11,999 bases of DNA from assembly GCA_947628105.1 (NCBI GenBank), contig CANQYN010000028.1:1-11999 (forward strand), written 5' to 3'. Both the position numbers and the translations under genes were made by a program. Shown piece after piece: positions 11,967 to 11,999 of the stretch. This stretch comes from an uncultured Bacilli bacterium (GTDB lineage: Bacteria > Bacillota_I > Bacilli_A > RF39 > UBA660). Each line of letters opens with the position of its first letter. The stretch's first letter is position 1. The notes beneath the pieces are model-generated. The model ran no database searches and was not told the DNA's origin. It worked only from the letters and a program-made list of their open reading frames with translations.

Positions 11967-11999
11967 TTTTATAGGGAATATCAGTTGTTGAGTGTCTAC

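Noticed and set aside
1..11999. CRISPR array, tRNA or rRNA genes, prophage or toxin-antitoxin modules
   Set aside because: No regularly spaced repeats, tRNA-like cloverleaf or recognisable phage or toxin proteins were seen on either strand.

Overview
The window comes from an AT-rich, endospore-forming member of the Bacillota (Firmicutes), probably Bacilli or an Erysipelotrichia-like gut lineage. This rests on its base composition, a class B (Bacillus-type) RNase P RNA, GpsB, RNase Y, an alpha/beta-type small acid-soluble spore protein, strong AGGAGG-type ribosome binding sites, canonical sigma-A promoters, and TGA used as a stop codon. The species cannot be named from the sequence.

Left part (1-4770, minus strand): a housekeeping block in the transcription order gpsB - rnpB - rodZ-like - pgsA - recA - rny. 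It joins two neighbourhoods known from Bacillus subtilis: gpsB-rnpB, and ymfM(rodZ)-pgsA-cinA-recA-...-rny. cinA is missing between pgsA and recA. recA has a near-consensus sigma-A promoter with a perfect LexA box just upstream, and rny has its own promoter. The 5' strand of RNase P helix P1 overlaps the gpsB stop codon. The first 10 bases are a C homopolymer; read on the minus strand it would fill the spacer of a promoter-like element, or it may be an assembly artefact.

Middle part (4770-10460): a divergent TPR-like protein of unknown function; a spore SASP gene with a sigma-G-like promoter set in a palindrome; the tRNA 4-thiouridine enzyme gene thiI with an unknown 50-codon gene upstream; a YhfW-like FAD oxidoreductase with a C-terminal Rieske domain; and, divergent from it, a polysaccharide pyruvyl transferase-family protein whose C-terminal coiled coil is built from three 21-bp repeats.

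Right part (10460-11999): an IS30-family element (about 1.0 kb, 14-bp perfect terminal inverted repeats, complete DDE transposase) lies against the first ~37 codons of a histidyl-tRNA synthetase gene (hisS). The rest of hisS is not on the other side of the element, so this is an IS-associated deletion or rearrangement, or an assembly join at a repeated IS. Upstream of the hisS fragment is the most interesting structure of the window: a sigma-A promoter, a 21-codon leader ORF with an RBS and three consecutive His codons plus a fourth, and then a terminator hairpin whose 5' arm can instead pair with a segment inside the leader ORF. This has the architecture of a ribosome-mediated histidine attenuator controlling an aminoacyl-tRNA synthetase gene, where Bacillota normally use a T-box. 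Divergent from it are a possible ~110-nt small RNA and, at the right edge, a rightward promoter with a LexA-like box in its spacer.
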